Of a stretch of 64,000 nt of DNA, positions 1 through 7,436 are shown piece after piece. Numbering within the stretch: the first letter of the stretch is position 1; every line of letters begins with the position of its first letter. The notes under the pieces are model-generated. The model was not told the origin of the DNA. It did not search any database and saw only the letters and a program-made list of their open reading frames with translations. Both the position numbers and the translations under genes were made by a program. Source of the stretch: Pseudomonadota bacterium (lineage in GTDB: Bacteria; Myxococcota; Myxococcia; Myxococcales; Myxococcaceae). The stretch spans positions 62,001 to 126,000 of the forward strand of contig JAFAFL010000032.1 in assembly GCA_023423535.1 (NCBI GenBank). Reading direction: 5' to 3'.

Positions 1-1987
1 CCAGCGCGATGTCGTGCTCGAGCGAGTCGCCCCCCGCGTTCCAGCCCGGGTGCATCCGCGTCTCCACGATGCGGATCCACTGCTGCTGGGTGGTGTTGTT
101 CGCGTAGGTCTCGTTGGTGGCGAAGATCGTCACCGCTTCCGCGTTGTTGATCGCCGGGTCCACGCAGTGCGCCGCGGTCAGCAGCGTGTGCTCTCCGATC
201 AGCGTGGCGGTGCAGCCGGACGCGGTGCCGTTGCTGTAGATCATCCGGAGCATGAAGACCTCCGGGTCTCCGGTGCTCACCGACCCGCCGACGATCTCCG
301 CCCGCTGCGTGCCGGTCCCCTTCGACTCCGCGAGAAGGTCACCCTCACCCGCCTGCGTGGGCCCGCACCCGCCGAGCGCCGCCGCGCCCACCGCCACCGC
401 CGCGGTCAGTAAGCGCCGGCCCTGTGGAAGAGACCTCCGGCGAAAGCCGAGCAGCGCCAGCAGGCCGAGCCCCAGCGTGCCGCCGAGGCCGCCCATCCCG
501 CCGCCCGCCGCCTGGCATCCCGAAGCGATGCCCACGTCCGCCTCGCGTCCCTCGGTGCGCACCTTCGGCAGGTCCACCACCTGCCGCGGGGTGCCGGTGG
601 TGTTCGTGCCCGTTCCGCCGTCCGTCCCGCCGGTCGAAGCGCCCTTGCAGTAGAGCTGGCCGTCGTGACCTGTGACGCAGCTCTGCTGGGTGCCCGGGCA
701 GGTCCCAGGTCCGCTGCAGGGGAGGGCGCACGTCCGGTTCTCGGCGCTGTCGCCGGCGCAGACGCCGCCGAGCAGGCAGTACGAGCCGTCGTCACAGGGC
801 TGACCGATGTTCGTCGACTGCTTCTGCGGGAAGCGGCAGGCCCCCTGCGAGCAGACCATGCCCTGTCCGGCGCACTCGGCGTCGGTGCTGCAGGGCCGCG
901 AGCAGTAGTTGAAGCTGTGCTGCGGATCGCCCACGCAGCGGCGCCACACGCACTGCAGCTCCGAGGTGCAGGAGAGCCCCTCCGGCCGGCAGTCCTCGTC
1001 CGGGCGCGGGCACACGTCCTGCGCGCAGACGTTGTTCGTGCGGCAGTCCACCGGGCAGTCCGGATCCTTCGCCACGTCCGGGCACTCGGCGGAGCAGACG
1101 TTGTCCTTCGCGCACACGCAATCGATGTCCGGCTGCGCGCAACCCGACGCGCACTTGCCGTCCTCGGCGCAGGTCGGCGCCTCCCACGCGCCCATCGTCT
1201 GCTGAATCCACGGCGCGAACCAGGCCACGTTGGTGTCCACGCCGAACTGGCTGCAGTTCTCGTCGCCGTAGGAGACCACGCCGGCGACGATCTCCTCGGT
1301 CGTGTTCGGGTACACGATGAAGCCCGGCCCGCCCGAGTCCCCGCTGCAGGTCTGCTTCAGCGGGTTCGACTGACCGCTCTCGATCTCCAGCTGGCTGATC
1401 TGCCGGATGTTCCAGGTCCCGTGCCGCTTCGTCCCCGAGGTGTTCGTGTCCGGCGCCGTCACCCCGAACCCCGAGTGCCGGATGGGCCTGCCCACCCAGG
1501 TGTTGTTCAGCTGCTGGGTGTTGATCTTCATCGGCACCGTGTGCAGCACCGGGTTCTCCAGCCGCATCACCGCGATGTCCGACTGGTAGCTCTGGTTCGA
1601 GTAGCTGGGGTGCCGGATCTGCTGGACGATCCGCGTCGCGGAGGTGGGCTGCGACACGTAGGTGCCGAAGACCGCGAAGTACTGCGCGTTGGGCCCGTAG
1701 GAGTTCACGCAGTGCGCGGCGGTGAGGATCGTCTTCGGGCCGATGAGGGTGCCGGTGCAGAAGGGGATGAAGCCGCCGCCGTACTGCACGCTGAGCGAGA
1801 CCACCGCCGGGCTCCCCGTGTCCACCGTGCCGCCGATGATCGGCGAGCGCCGCTGGCTGAACTCCTCCGTGGGCTTCGGCTCGTCGCCCTCCACGGACTC
1901 CAGGTCGCCGCCGCAGCCGGCGAGGCCCGCGAGGATCGAGAGGGACACGAGGGCGCCCAGGGCGTTCATTCGGGGATGACGGTGCAT
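1..1987 (-). CDS. Secreted lipoprotein with two trypsin-like (S1) protease domains, 3' end outside window
   Basis: The minus-strand frame is open from a start near 1987 (alternative ATG at 1969) to the window edge. The N-terminus is a lipoprotein signal with lipobox LAGC. Protease domain 1 follows IIGG with LTAAHC (His), DIAVM (Asp) and GDSGGP (Ser). A Cys-rich region with EGF-like spacing comes next. Around nucleotides 425-500 there is a MYXO-CTERM-like segment: a Cys after SG, then Gly-rich hydrophobic residues and FRRR. No stop follows. The frame runs into a second signal-like hydrophobic stretch with lipobox LGGC near 380 and a second S1 domain starting IVGG with LTAAHC and HDIAL. The start at 1987 is preferred because it adds basic residues before the hydrophobic core and has GGAGGG upstream. 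Family: extracellular trypsin-like proteases. The in-frame fusion is directly seen. Whether it is real biology or a lost stop codon is unknown. Confidence 0.85.
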   Translation of the reverse strand, partial: MHRHPRMNALGALVSLSILAGLAGCGGDLESVEGDEPKPTEEFSQRRSPIIGGTVDTGSPAVVSLSVQYGGGFIPFCTGTLIGPKTILTAAHCVNSYGPNAQYFAVFGTYVSQPTSATRIVQQIRHPSYSNQSYQSDIAVMRLENPVLHTVPMKINTQQLNNTWVGRPIRHSGFGVTAPDTNTSGTKRHGTWNIRQISQLEIESGQSNPLKQTCSGDSGGPGFIVYPNTTEEIVAGVVSYGDENCSQFGVDTNVAWFAPWIQQTMGAWEAPTCAEDGKCASGCAQPDIDCVCAKDNVCSAECPDVAKDPDCPVDCRTNNVCAQDVCPRPDEDCRPEGLSCTSELQCVWRRCVGDPQHSFNYCSRPCSTDAECAGQGMVCSQGACRFPQKQSTNIGQPCDDGSYCLLGGVCAGDSAENRTCALPCSGPGTCPGTQQSCVTGHDGQLYCKGASTGGTDGGTGTNTTGTPRQVVDLPKVRTEGREADVGIASGCQAAGGGMGGLGGTLGLGLLALLGFRRRSLPQGRRLLTAAVAVGAAALGGCGPTQAGEGDLLAESKGTGTQRAEIVGGSVSTGDPEVFMLRMIYSNGTASGCTATLIGEHTLLTAAHCVDPAINNAEAVTIFATNETYANNTTQQQWIRIVETRMHPGWNAGGDSLEHDIAL

Positions 1988-2250
1988 GTGGGCGGTGCCC
2001 TCCGCGGCCCCAATGAGGCCTGGCTGTGCAGGGCGCTGTCTCTACCACGCGCCCCTCCCGCTCGCACTGCGGGTGCGCTCGCCGAGCAAGCTGTATGCCG
2101 TGGTGGGATACCCAGCAATGACGGGTGCTTGCGCACGTTCGGCCGGCTGGTGACGCGATGCGTTGCGACAGATCGGTCGGGAGAGTGACCGAAAAACGGA
2201 CACCCTCTCCGTTTGAGGATCCCCGCTCTTTCCCCCATGCTTCCGGCCTC

Positions 2251-3534
2251 GTGGGAACCATCCTCAAGGGCGCCACCCTGATCGACCTCGAGCCTGCCTC
2301 CGTGGAGCGGGCGGATCTGAGGATCGACGGCTCACACATCACCGCACGCGCGCCGGAATTGGAGCCGCAGGAGGGCGACGAGGTCATCGACCTCTCCGGC
2401 CACCTGGTGATGCCGGGCCTCGTGTCGGCCCACCACCGGCTGACGCAGAGCTTCGCCCGCGGGCTCGACCGTCCCTTCGAGCGCGCCCCGCTGGAGGACG
2501 CGCTCGACCCGGACTCGACCGAGTGGGCCGCGGCGGCCGGTGCGCTGGAGGCGCTCAGCGCGGGCACCACCACGGTGATCGACCGTCACGCCTCGACAGG
2601 CTTCGTCATGGGCTCGCTCGGGCGCGTGGCTCGCGGGGTGGACCGGGTGGGCCTTCGGGCAGCGCTCGCGTGGGACGTGACCGACCGCGCCGGTGAAGAT
2701 GTTCGCGAGGACGCGCTGGTGGAGACGGTGGCCTTCCACCACCAGCACGCGGGGCACCGCCGCTTCCGCGCAGTGCTCGGCGCGGCGGCGCTCCACGAGC
2801 TCTCCGACGAGGCGCTGGAGGGGCTCGCGCAGGCCGCCGCGGCGATCGGCGTTCCGCTGAGCGTGACCCTCGCGGAGACGCCGGACGAGGGCCGGCTCTG
2901 CGCGCAGCGTTTCGGTGAGGGCCCGGTCACGAGGCTCCTCGCGGTCGAGGGGCTGCTCCGGCAGACGACGTTGGTGGCCCACGCGGTCCACCTCTCCTGG
3001 CCGGAGCTGTCGCAGGTCATCTCCAGCGGCGCCTGGCTCGTGCACACCCCGAGCGCCGACGCCGAGCGCGGAGAGGGTCACGCTCCCGCCGGCAAGTTCG
3101 GCCCGCGCGCGGCCCTGGGCACCGCCGGCTACGGCGCGGACCTCTTCGCCGAGGCGCGGCTGGCGCGGCAGAGGGCGTTGGACGCCGGCCAGCCGGTCGC
3201 CGTGCTGCGGATGCTCGCCAACGGCCACCGCATCGCCTCCGAGCTCTTCGGCGAGACGATCGGCCCGTTGAGCGAGGGCGCGGTGGCGGATCTGCTGGTG
3301 CTCGACTACCGGCCCCAGACGCCGCTGACCGCGCAGACCCTGGAGGCGCACCTCGCGCACGGCTTCGGCGCGCGGCACGTGCTCTCGGCGATGGTGGATG
3401 GCGCGTGGCGGCTGTGGGAGCGACGGCCGGTGGCGGTGAGCCCGGAGCTGCTCGCGGAGGGCGCGGCGGCGTCGGCGTACGCCGTCTGGTCGCGGATCTC
3501 GCAGGCCATTGCCGCGCGCGAGGGCGCCGGTTAA
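2251..3534 (+). CDS. Amidohydrolase-superfamily protein (SsnA-like), probably catalytically inactive
   Basis: A 427-aa protein from GTG 2251, where similarity to the family begins (VGTILKGATLI). The frame extends upstream to 2125, but those residues look unlike the family. The fold landmarks of metal-dependent deaminase/amidohydrolases are present: PGLVSAHHRL, GTTTVIDRHAS, AHAVHLSW, GTAGYGADLF and a C-terminal GAVADLLVLDY. Several metal-binding positions differ from the family. The strand-1 HxH reads HHR, so its second His is Arg. The strand-5 His position reads SVTLAE. The usual GTDG Asp is Ala in GTAG. Only the His region AHAVH looks intact. The residue assignments are by eye. The protein is likely a degenerate pseudoenzyme or one with an altered function. 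It is followed 9 nt later by a peroxiredoxin. Confidence 0.8.
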   Translation: MGTILKGATLIDLEPASVERADLRIDGSHITARAPELEPQEGDEVIDLSGHLVMPGLVSAHHRLTQSFARGLDRPFERAPLEDALDPDSTEWAAAAGALEALSAGTTTVIDRHASTGFVMGSLGRVARGVDRVGLRAALAWDVTDRAGEDVREDALVETVAFHHQHAGHRRFRAVLGAAALHELSDEALEGLAQAAAAIGVPLSVTLAETPDEGRLCAQRFGEGPVTRLLAVEGLLRQTTLVAHAVHLSWPELSQVISSGAWLVHTPSADAERGEGHAPAGKFGPRAALGTAGYGADLFAEARLARQRALDAGQPVAVLRMLANGHRIASELFGETIGPLSEGAVADLLVLDYRPQTPLTAQTLEAHLAHGFGARHVLSAMVDGAWRLWERRPVAVSPELLAEGAAASAYAVWSRISQAIAAREGAG

Positions 3535-3543
3535 CACGGGCGC

Positions 3544-4032
3544 ATGATCGCGCTCTCGCTCGCCGCCGTGCTGCTCGCCTCCGCCCCGCAGGTGGGTCAG
3601 CCCATCCCCGACTTCAAGGCCACCGACACCGAGGGCAAGGAGCGCTCTTTGAGCGAGGCGGTGCAGAAGGGCACCGTCGTCGTCGCCTTCTTCCCGAAGG
3701 CGTTCACCCCCGGCTGCACGATGCAGATGAAGGCGTTCCGCGACCAGCAGACGGAGCTCGAGGGCCGCGGCGCCGAGGTGTGGGCGGTCTCCATGGACGA
3801 CCGGGAGACGCTGGCGAAGTTCAAGAAGGACCTCGGCGCGCAGTTCACCTTCCTGCCGGATCCCGAGGGGAAGATCGGCCGGCTCTTCGGCGTGGCGAAG
3901 GAGGGCAGCAAGACCGCCTCGCGCGCGAACTTCGTCATCGGCGAGGGCCGCAAGCTCCTCGCGGTGGAGGAGGGGATGGGCGCGGTCAATCCGGACGAGG
4001 CCATTGCCGCCTGTCCGCTGCGGAAGAAGTAG
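3544..4032 (+). CDS. Exported peroxiredoxin (AhpC/TSA, BCP-like)
   Basis: A 162-aa thioredoxin-fold peroxidase. Residues 1-14 form a short hydrophobic signal peptide (MIALSLAAVLLASA), pointing to the periplasm. The peroxidatic motif is FPKAFTPGCT with the peroxidatic Cys at about 58. A second Cys at about 157 (AACPL) could act as a distal resolving residue. The typical order of a BCP/AhpC-like domain follows (VWAVSMDD, FTFLPDPEGKIGRLFGV). It would reduce peroxides using a thioredoxin-type donor. It starts 9 nt after the amidohydrolase-like gene and is probably cotranscribed with it. Which reductant it uses cannot be told from sequence. Confidence 0.88.
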   Translation: MIALSLAAVLLASAPQVGQPIPDFKATDTEGKERSLSEAVQKGTVVVAFFPKAFTPGCTMQMKAFRDQQTELEGRGAEVWAVSMDDRETLAKFKKDLGAQFTFLPDPEGKIGRLFGVAKEGSKTASRANFVIGEGRKLLAVEEGMGAVNPDEAIAACPLRKK

Positions 4033-4071
4033 CCGTTCGGAGTCGCTGTTCGAAGCAGCTGCTCGAAGTGG

Positions 4072-4548
4072 CTATTCGAGGACCGGAGGCCCGCCGCGGA
4101 TCGCCGCGTCGATCATCTCGCGCTGGCCCATGGCGAGCTCCTCCGGCAGTTCCTCGACGGAGAAGAAGCGCACGTCGGTGATCTCGGTGACGTTGACCGG
4201 CGGGCGCACCGGCGCATCGACCGTGCAGCGGGCCACCGTCGTCACCGCGTGGAAGCGCACGTCGCGGTCCGGATGGGACCAGACGCCGACGAGGCCCTCG
4301 AAGGTGAAGGACTCCACGCCGGCCTCCTCGAGCAGCTCGCGGTGCAGTGTGGCGCGGAGCGTCTCGCCCCACTCCACGGTGCCGCCGGGCAGCGCCCAGG
4401 TGCCGGTGTCCGCGCGCCGGATGAGCAGCCAGCGCCCGTCCTTCCCCTGCGCCGCCGCACAGATGCCGACCACCGGGCGCTTGAGGATGTGACGGAGGAT
4501 CTCCTTGCCGGTGAGCAGCACGCCGCGGGGAAGACGGGAGAGGAGCAT
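4072..4548 (-). CDS. Nudix hydrolase
   Basis: A 158-aa protein from ATG 4548; longer in-frame starts would run over the divergent gene at 4592. The Nudix box is complete: G-x5-E-x7-REL-x-EE-x-G-V, seen as GGTVEWGETLRATLHREL followed by LEEAGV. The N-terminus carries a basic, mildly hydrophobic leader before PVVGICAAAQGKDGRWLLIRRAD. Nudix enzymes hydrolyse nucleoside diphosphates linked to another group. The substrate here is not predictable from the sequence. It is convergent with the peroxiredoxin gene, with a 39-nt gap. Confidence 0.9.
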   Translation of the reverse strand: MLLSRLPRGVLLTGKEILRHILKRPVVGICAAAQGKDGRWLLIRRADTGTWALPGGTVEWGETLRATLHRELLEEAGVESFTFEGLVGVWSHPDRDVRFHAVTTVARCTVDAPVRPPVNVTEITDVRFFSVEELPEELAMGQREMIDAAIRGGPPVLE

Positions 4549-4591
4549 TGGGCGCGCCTGTAGCACGAAGCGTGTTAGGGAGTGCGGCCCG

Positions 4592-4939
4592 ATGAGCACT
4601 GGAACGCCCACGCCCAAGAAGCCCGACGCGAAGGAGCGCCTGAAGCTCCTGTGGAAGGAGTACGGCACGCTCGCGATCATCGTCTTCGTCGTGCTGTGGG
4701 TGGGGACGCTGAGTGCCATCTACATCGCGGTGAAGATGGGCTGGCGCCAGGCCGAGGTCATGGCCGCCGCCGAGTCCTCGGGCGAGAGCGCGGGCAAGAC
4801 CGCCGGAACCTTCGGCATCGCGTACGTGGTCTTCCGGTTCACCATGCCGTTCCGCGTGGCCGCCACGTTCATCCTCACGCCGCTGATCGCGAAGATCCTC
4901 GAGAAGTTCGGGTGGCGGAAGCCGGAGCTGAAGGCGTAG
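4592..4939 (+). CDS. DUF1279 (FAM210-like) membrane protein
   Basis: A 115-aa protein from ATG 4592; the upstream extension to 4505 lies inside the divergent Nudix gene. A charged N-terminus (KKPDAKERLKLLWKEYG) is followed by one clear membrane segment (LAIIVFVVLWVGTLSAIYIAV). A second segment near the C-terminus (FRVAATFILTPLIAKIL) ends in a basic tail. The YGTLAI opening and the PFRVAATFILTPLIAKILEK ending match DUF1279 proteins, known in mitochondria as FAM210. The bacterial function is unknown. Confidence 0.75.
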   Translation: MSTGTPTPKKPDAKERLKLLWKEYGTLAIIVFVVLWVGTLSAIYIAVKMGWRQAEVMAAAESSGESAGKTAGTFGIAYVVFRFTMPFRVAATFILTPLIAKILEKFGWRKPELKA

Positions 4940-5153
4940 CAGGGCGGCCGGGCCACCGAGAGCGCCACGTGCGTGGTGCGTCGGTGGTTCGGTGCGGCGG
5001 CGCGAGCGATTCCGGCGGGAAGTGCCTCAACGTGGGCATCGTCGCGCGCGTTGAGCGGAGGGCTCCTCATCCATCCCGCGCGATGGGACCAGTGGCTTCT
5101 GCGCAGCGGGTGTCGGCTGCTGCTGACTGAGTCGCTCAGGTTCGCGTTCGACC

Positions 5154-5461
5154 GCTCAGCACCGAGGTATTCGTCGCCGGGGCGGTGCACGCGCCGAGGC
5201 CGGCGAATCACCGCGATCGCGGCGGTCAGCGACGTGGTCTGGGTCGACGAGGCGGTGCACGTGCCGTTCAGGTTCGCGTTCGGCCGACGAGTCATCGTGA
5301 CTGCGCCGCTCAGCATGGAGGTCTTCGTCGCCGGGGCGGTGCACGAGCCGAGGCCGGCGAATCACCGCGATCACGCCGATCAGCGACGTGTCCTTCGTCG
5401 CCTGGCCGTGCACGACGCCGCTCAGGTTCGCTTTCGGCCGGCGAATCACTGCCATCACACC
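5154..5461. repeat. Two tandem copies of a 154-bp repeat
   Basis: Copy A is 5154-5307 and copy B is 5308-5461. A third copy starts at 5462 (GCTCAGCACCG) and a partial copy lies upstream near 5131-5153 (GTCGCTCAGGTTCGCGTTCG). Each unit splits into a 70-nt and an 84-nt half that resemble each other, both carrying TCAGC, GTCG and GTGCACG in the same order. The 70-nt halves of A and B differ at about 6 positions (about 91 % identity) and the 84-nt halves differ more. Because 154 is not a multiple of 3, the copies cannot be read as repeats of one protein. Confidence 0.8.
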
Positions 5462-5713
5462 GCTCAGCACCGCGTTCCGCATCGCCGCTCGAGGTCCTGT
5501 TGTGCCCGCGAATCGCCTTGGTCGCGACGGTCGGCGCCGCTTCCGCGTGCCGTGCGCTGCCTGGCGCGAGCAGGGGGAAACGCGGCCACCGTGTGCGTGC
5601 AGTTGCCTGGGTGGGCGAGCAACGCCGGCGCATCACAAAACCGGACTGGCCTGTTGAGCAGCAGACTTTCCTCTTGTCCCGAAGTGCCCGGTCGCGGCGC
5701 GACGGGTTTTGAA

Positions 5714-5822
5714 GGCCCCGCCGGGGAACCCTACCGGGGTGACAAAGCTCGTCAGGTTCTCCAACCAGATCGGGCACTTACCCATCCGGATCGTCACCCC
5801 ACCGAGGTTCCCCAGCGGAGGC
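5714..5822. repeat. Large imperfect inverted-repeat element (MITE-like or structured RNA)
   Basis: The left arm 5714-5743 (GGCCCCGCCGGGGAACC, then GGGGTGAC) is repeated in inverse orientation at 5793-5822 (GTCACCCC, then GGTTCCCCAGCGGAGGC). About 22 of 30 positions pair. The 49-nt centre includes CAACCAGATCGGGCACTTAC. The right arm is followed by CTTTTT, so on plus it could fold as a long hairpin with a T run. No flanking target duplication is clear. Confidence 0.6.
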
Positions 5823-6450
5823 TTTTTCGACTCGCGCCGGCGCGGTTCCTCCTTCAGGGCGAGGGCTTCGTCCAATCTTCGACATCTTCGGGGCTGGAGC
5901 AGCCAGTACACGCGCCGCCGCGGACGCAGTCACTCCGCGCCGCGAACGGCGGCTCATCCCTGCTGAGTCCACCGCGCGAGCCGCGGCCAGGCTGCGCAAC
6001 TGCCGCAGCGTTGATCGGACGCGGCACGCTCCGGTGGAGGCGACGCGAGTCGGAGCTTCGGGCCTCACTCCGCGCCGAGCGAGACCGTCAGCCGTGCCAA
6101 GCTCAGCGTCCCTTCTCGGAACGGGGAGACCCGATTCGCTGCGCAGGCAGCGCTGACCCTACACGCGTTCACGGAGTTCGCCGCCGGTACTGTGTCGTTC
6201 TTTTTCTCCTCGCGAGCGAGGACGGCGCCCCACTCTATTGGTGCAGGGCCGACCCGCTGAGCGAGACCAACGTCGCCGGCGACGTGTGCCGCCAGCTCCG
6301 GGCGTGTGTCGCGTCCGATGAAGCGGAGCTCCGAGCCGACCGGTCGCAGAGGTCCGCGCCCCATCGGCAACCGGCAGCGGCCGCGAGTGGAGGCCATGGC
6401 GCCGGCAGTCCGGACTCGATGTGTGCCCGCGCCGCAAGCAGAACTCTCCC

Positions 6451-7053
6451 TCAATCCTCCTGCTCGCCGGCGTCGTCCTCCTCTTCATCCTCGAGCAGCA
6501 TCGTTCCGTGCTCCGCGTAGAGCGCGTTCGATCGCGCGAACAGCTCGAGGAAGGACGCGGCCTGCCACCAGAGCGAGTCCGGGTCGTGCTGGAAGGCGAT
6601 GAGCTGACCTGCGGTCCCCGAAGAGCCCGGCGCGCCGTCGAGCATCAGCGCGGTGCCGAGCCCGTTGAACTCGGCGAACGGAAGCCACTTCGGATGACGA
6701 AGGAAGGGCGCGATGCGCGGGTCGCTGTTGAGCCTGCGCCCCTGCCACTCGATCCGGTCTTCCTCCTCCACCGCGAGCGGCTGCACGCCGGCGAACTCGA
6801 GCGACTCCTTCGGGTCCATCAGCGTCAGCAGCGCCAGTTCGTCGGTGCGCACGCAGAGCCAGGGCGTCGAAGAGCGCGAGCCGCGGGTGAAGCGGTAGAG
6901 GTCGCGCAGGTCCCTGTCCAACGACAGTCCGAACGCGCGCTCCCACGCGTCGAGTTCCGCGTCAGGGACGCCCGGAAGCGGATCCACCGGCAGTCCGAAT
7001 CCCTTCAGCACCCGCTCGAGGCGCTGCCACTCCGCCTTCAGCTCGGCGCGCAC
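6451..7053 (-). CDS. SMI1/KNR4 (SUKH) family protein
   Basis: A 200-aa protein from GTG 7053. SUKH-1 hallmarks are visible: an early helix with LPGVPDAELDAWERAFG, then LRDLYRFTRGS, LCVRTDEL, a central WLPFAEFNGLG with the GTALMLDGAPG stretch, and GQLIAFQHDPDS. The tail is very acidic (EDEEEDDAGEQED). SUKH proteins often act as immunity proteins to polymorphic toxins or as regulatory binding proteins. It follows the small gene at 7062-7301 by 8 nt and is probably cotranscribed with it. No toxin gene is adjacent, so an immunity role is only a possibility. Confidence 0.75.
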   Translation of the reverse strand: MRAELKAEWQRLERVLKGFGLPVDPLPGVPDAELDAWERAFGLSLDRDLRDLYRFTRGSRSSTPWLCVRTDELALLTLMDPKESLEFAGVQPLAVEEEDRIEWQGRRLNSDPRIAPFLRHPKWLPFAEFNGLGTALMLDGAPGSSGTAGQLIAFQHDPDSLWWQAASFLELFARSNALYAEHGTMLLEDEEEDDAGEQED

Positions 7054-7061
7054 GGAAGGTC

Positions 7062-7301
7062 CTAGAACCGCCGGTCGCGGGGCGTGGTGCGGCGGTCGGG
7101 CGCAAGGCCGCTGCTGCGGAGCCAGCCTTCGTGCGCGTCGGCGGCGGGGCCCACGGGATCCCAGCCGGCCTCGGCCAGCAATCCGCCGAAGAGCGGGGCC
7201 TCGGGCGGTCCCTGGCGGCGGTCGCCTTCGCTGCGCGGTCGCAGGTCCTTGAAGATCGTCCCCGACCCGTCCCGCTTCGACTCGTCGTTCGTCGCGTCCA
7301 T
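7062..7301 (-). CDS. Small hypothetical protein upstream of the SUKH gene
   Basis: A 79-aa hydrophilic protein from ATG 7301, rich in Arg, Asp and Gly (starts MDATNDESKRDGSG; contains PLFGGLLAEAGWDPVGP). No domain, signal peptide or membrane segment is seen. Its stop lies 8 nt before the GTG of the SUKH gene, suggesting one transcript. It is divergent from the LysM-chitinase gene at 7437, with a 135-nt gap that must hold both promoters. Codon use resembles its neighbours, which supports real coding, but I do not recognise the family. Confidence 0.5.
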   Translation of the reverse strand: MDATNDESKRDGSGTIFKDLRPRSEGDRRQGPPEAPLFGGLLAEAGWDPVGPAADAHEGWLRSSGLAPDRRTTPRDRRF

Positions 7302-7436
7302 GAGGGCTGATTTCGACCCGCGTTCGTCACCGGTCAAGAATTCCGCCGCCGGGCGTCCTCGATGAAGACAGAGGCAACTTCGGGCCGCCCTCTGCCGATA
7401 CACTCTGGGCAAGGGGGGCTGTTCGGGAGGCAGCCA

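Larger units (their letters stand above)
4940..6450. other. 1.5-kb region without a credible gene
   Basis: Open frames cross this stretch (the longest is 4973-6520 on plus) but their translations are Arg/Ala/Pro-rich, lack any domain, and change frame across the repeat copies. The region holds a 154-bp tandem repeat (5154-5461) and an inverted-repeat element (5714-5822). The remainder (5823-6450) shows nothing I can name. Base use is less regular than in the flanking genes, which fits non-coding or decayed sequence. Confidence 0.6.

Noticed and set aside
792..2573. Long minus-strand frame across the protease and amidohydrolase starts
   Set aside because: It is out of frame with the protease domains and lacks any motif.
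5154..5461. CRISPR array
   Set aside because: Units are 154 bp and tandem without unique spacers; no cas gene is near.
6220..6240. Terminator-like palindrome CTCGCGAGCGAG
   Set aside because: The T run precedes the stem on plus and is absent after it on minus, so it cannot work as an intrinsic terminator.
4973..6520. Plus-strand open frame of about 515 aa in the gene-free gap
   Set aside because: Low-complexity Arg/Ala/Ser translation, crosses the non-triplet repeat, and runs into the SUKH gene on the other strand.
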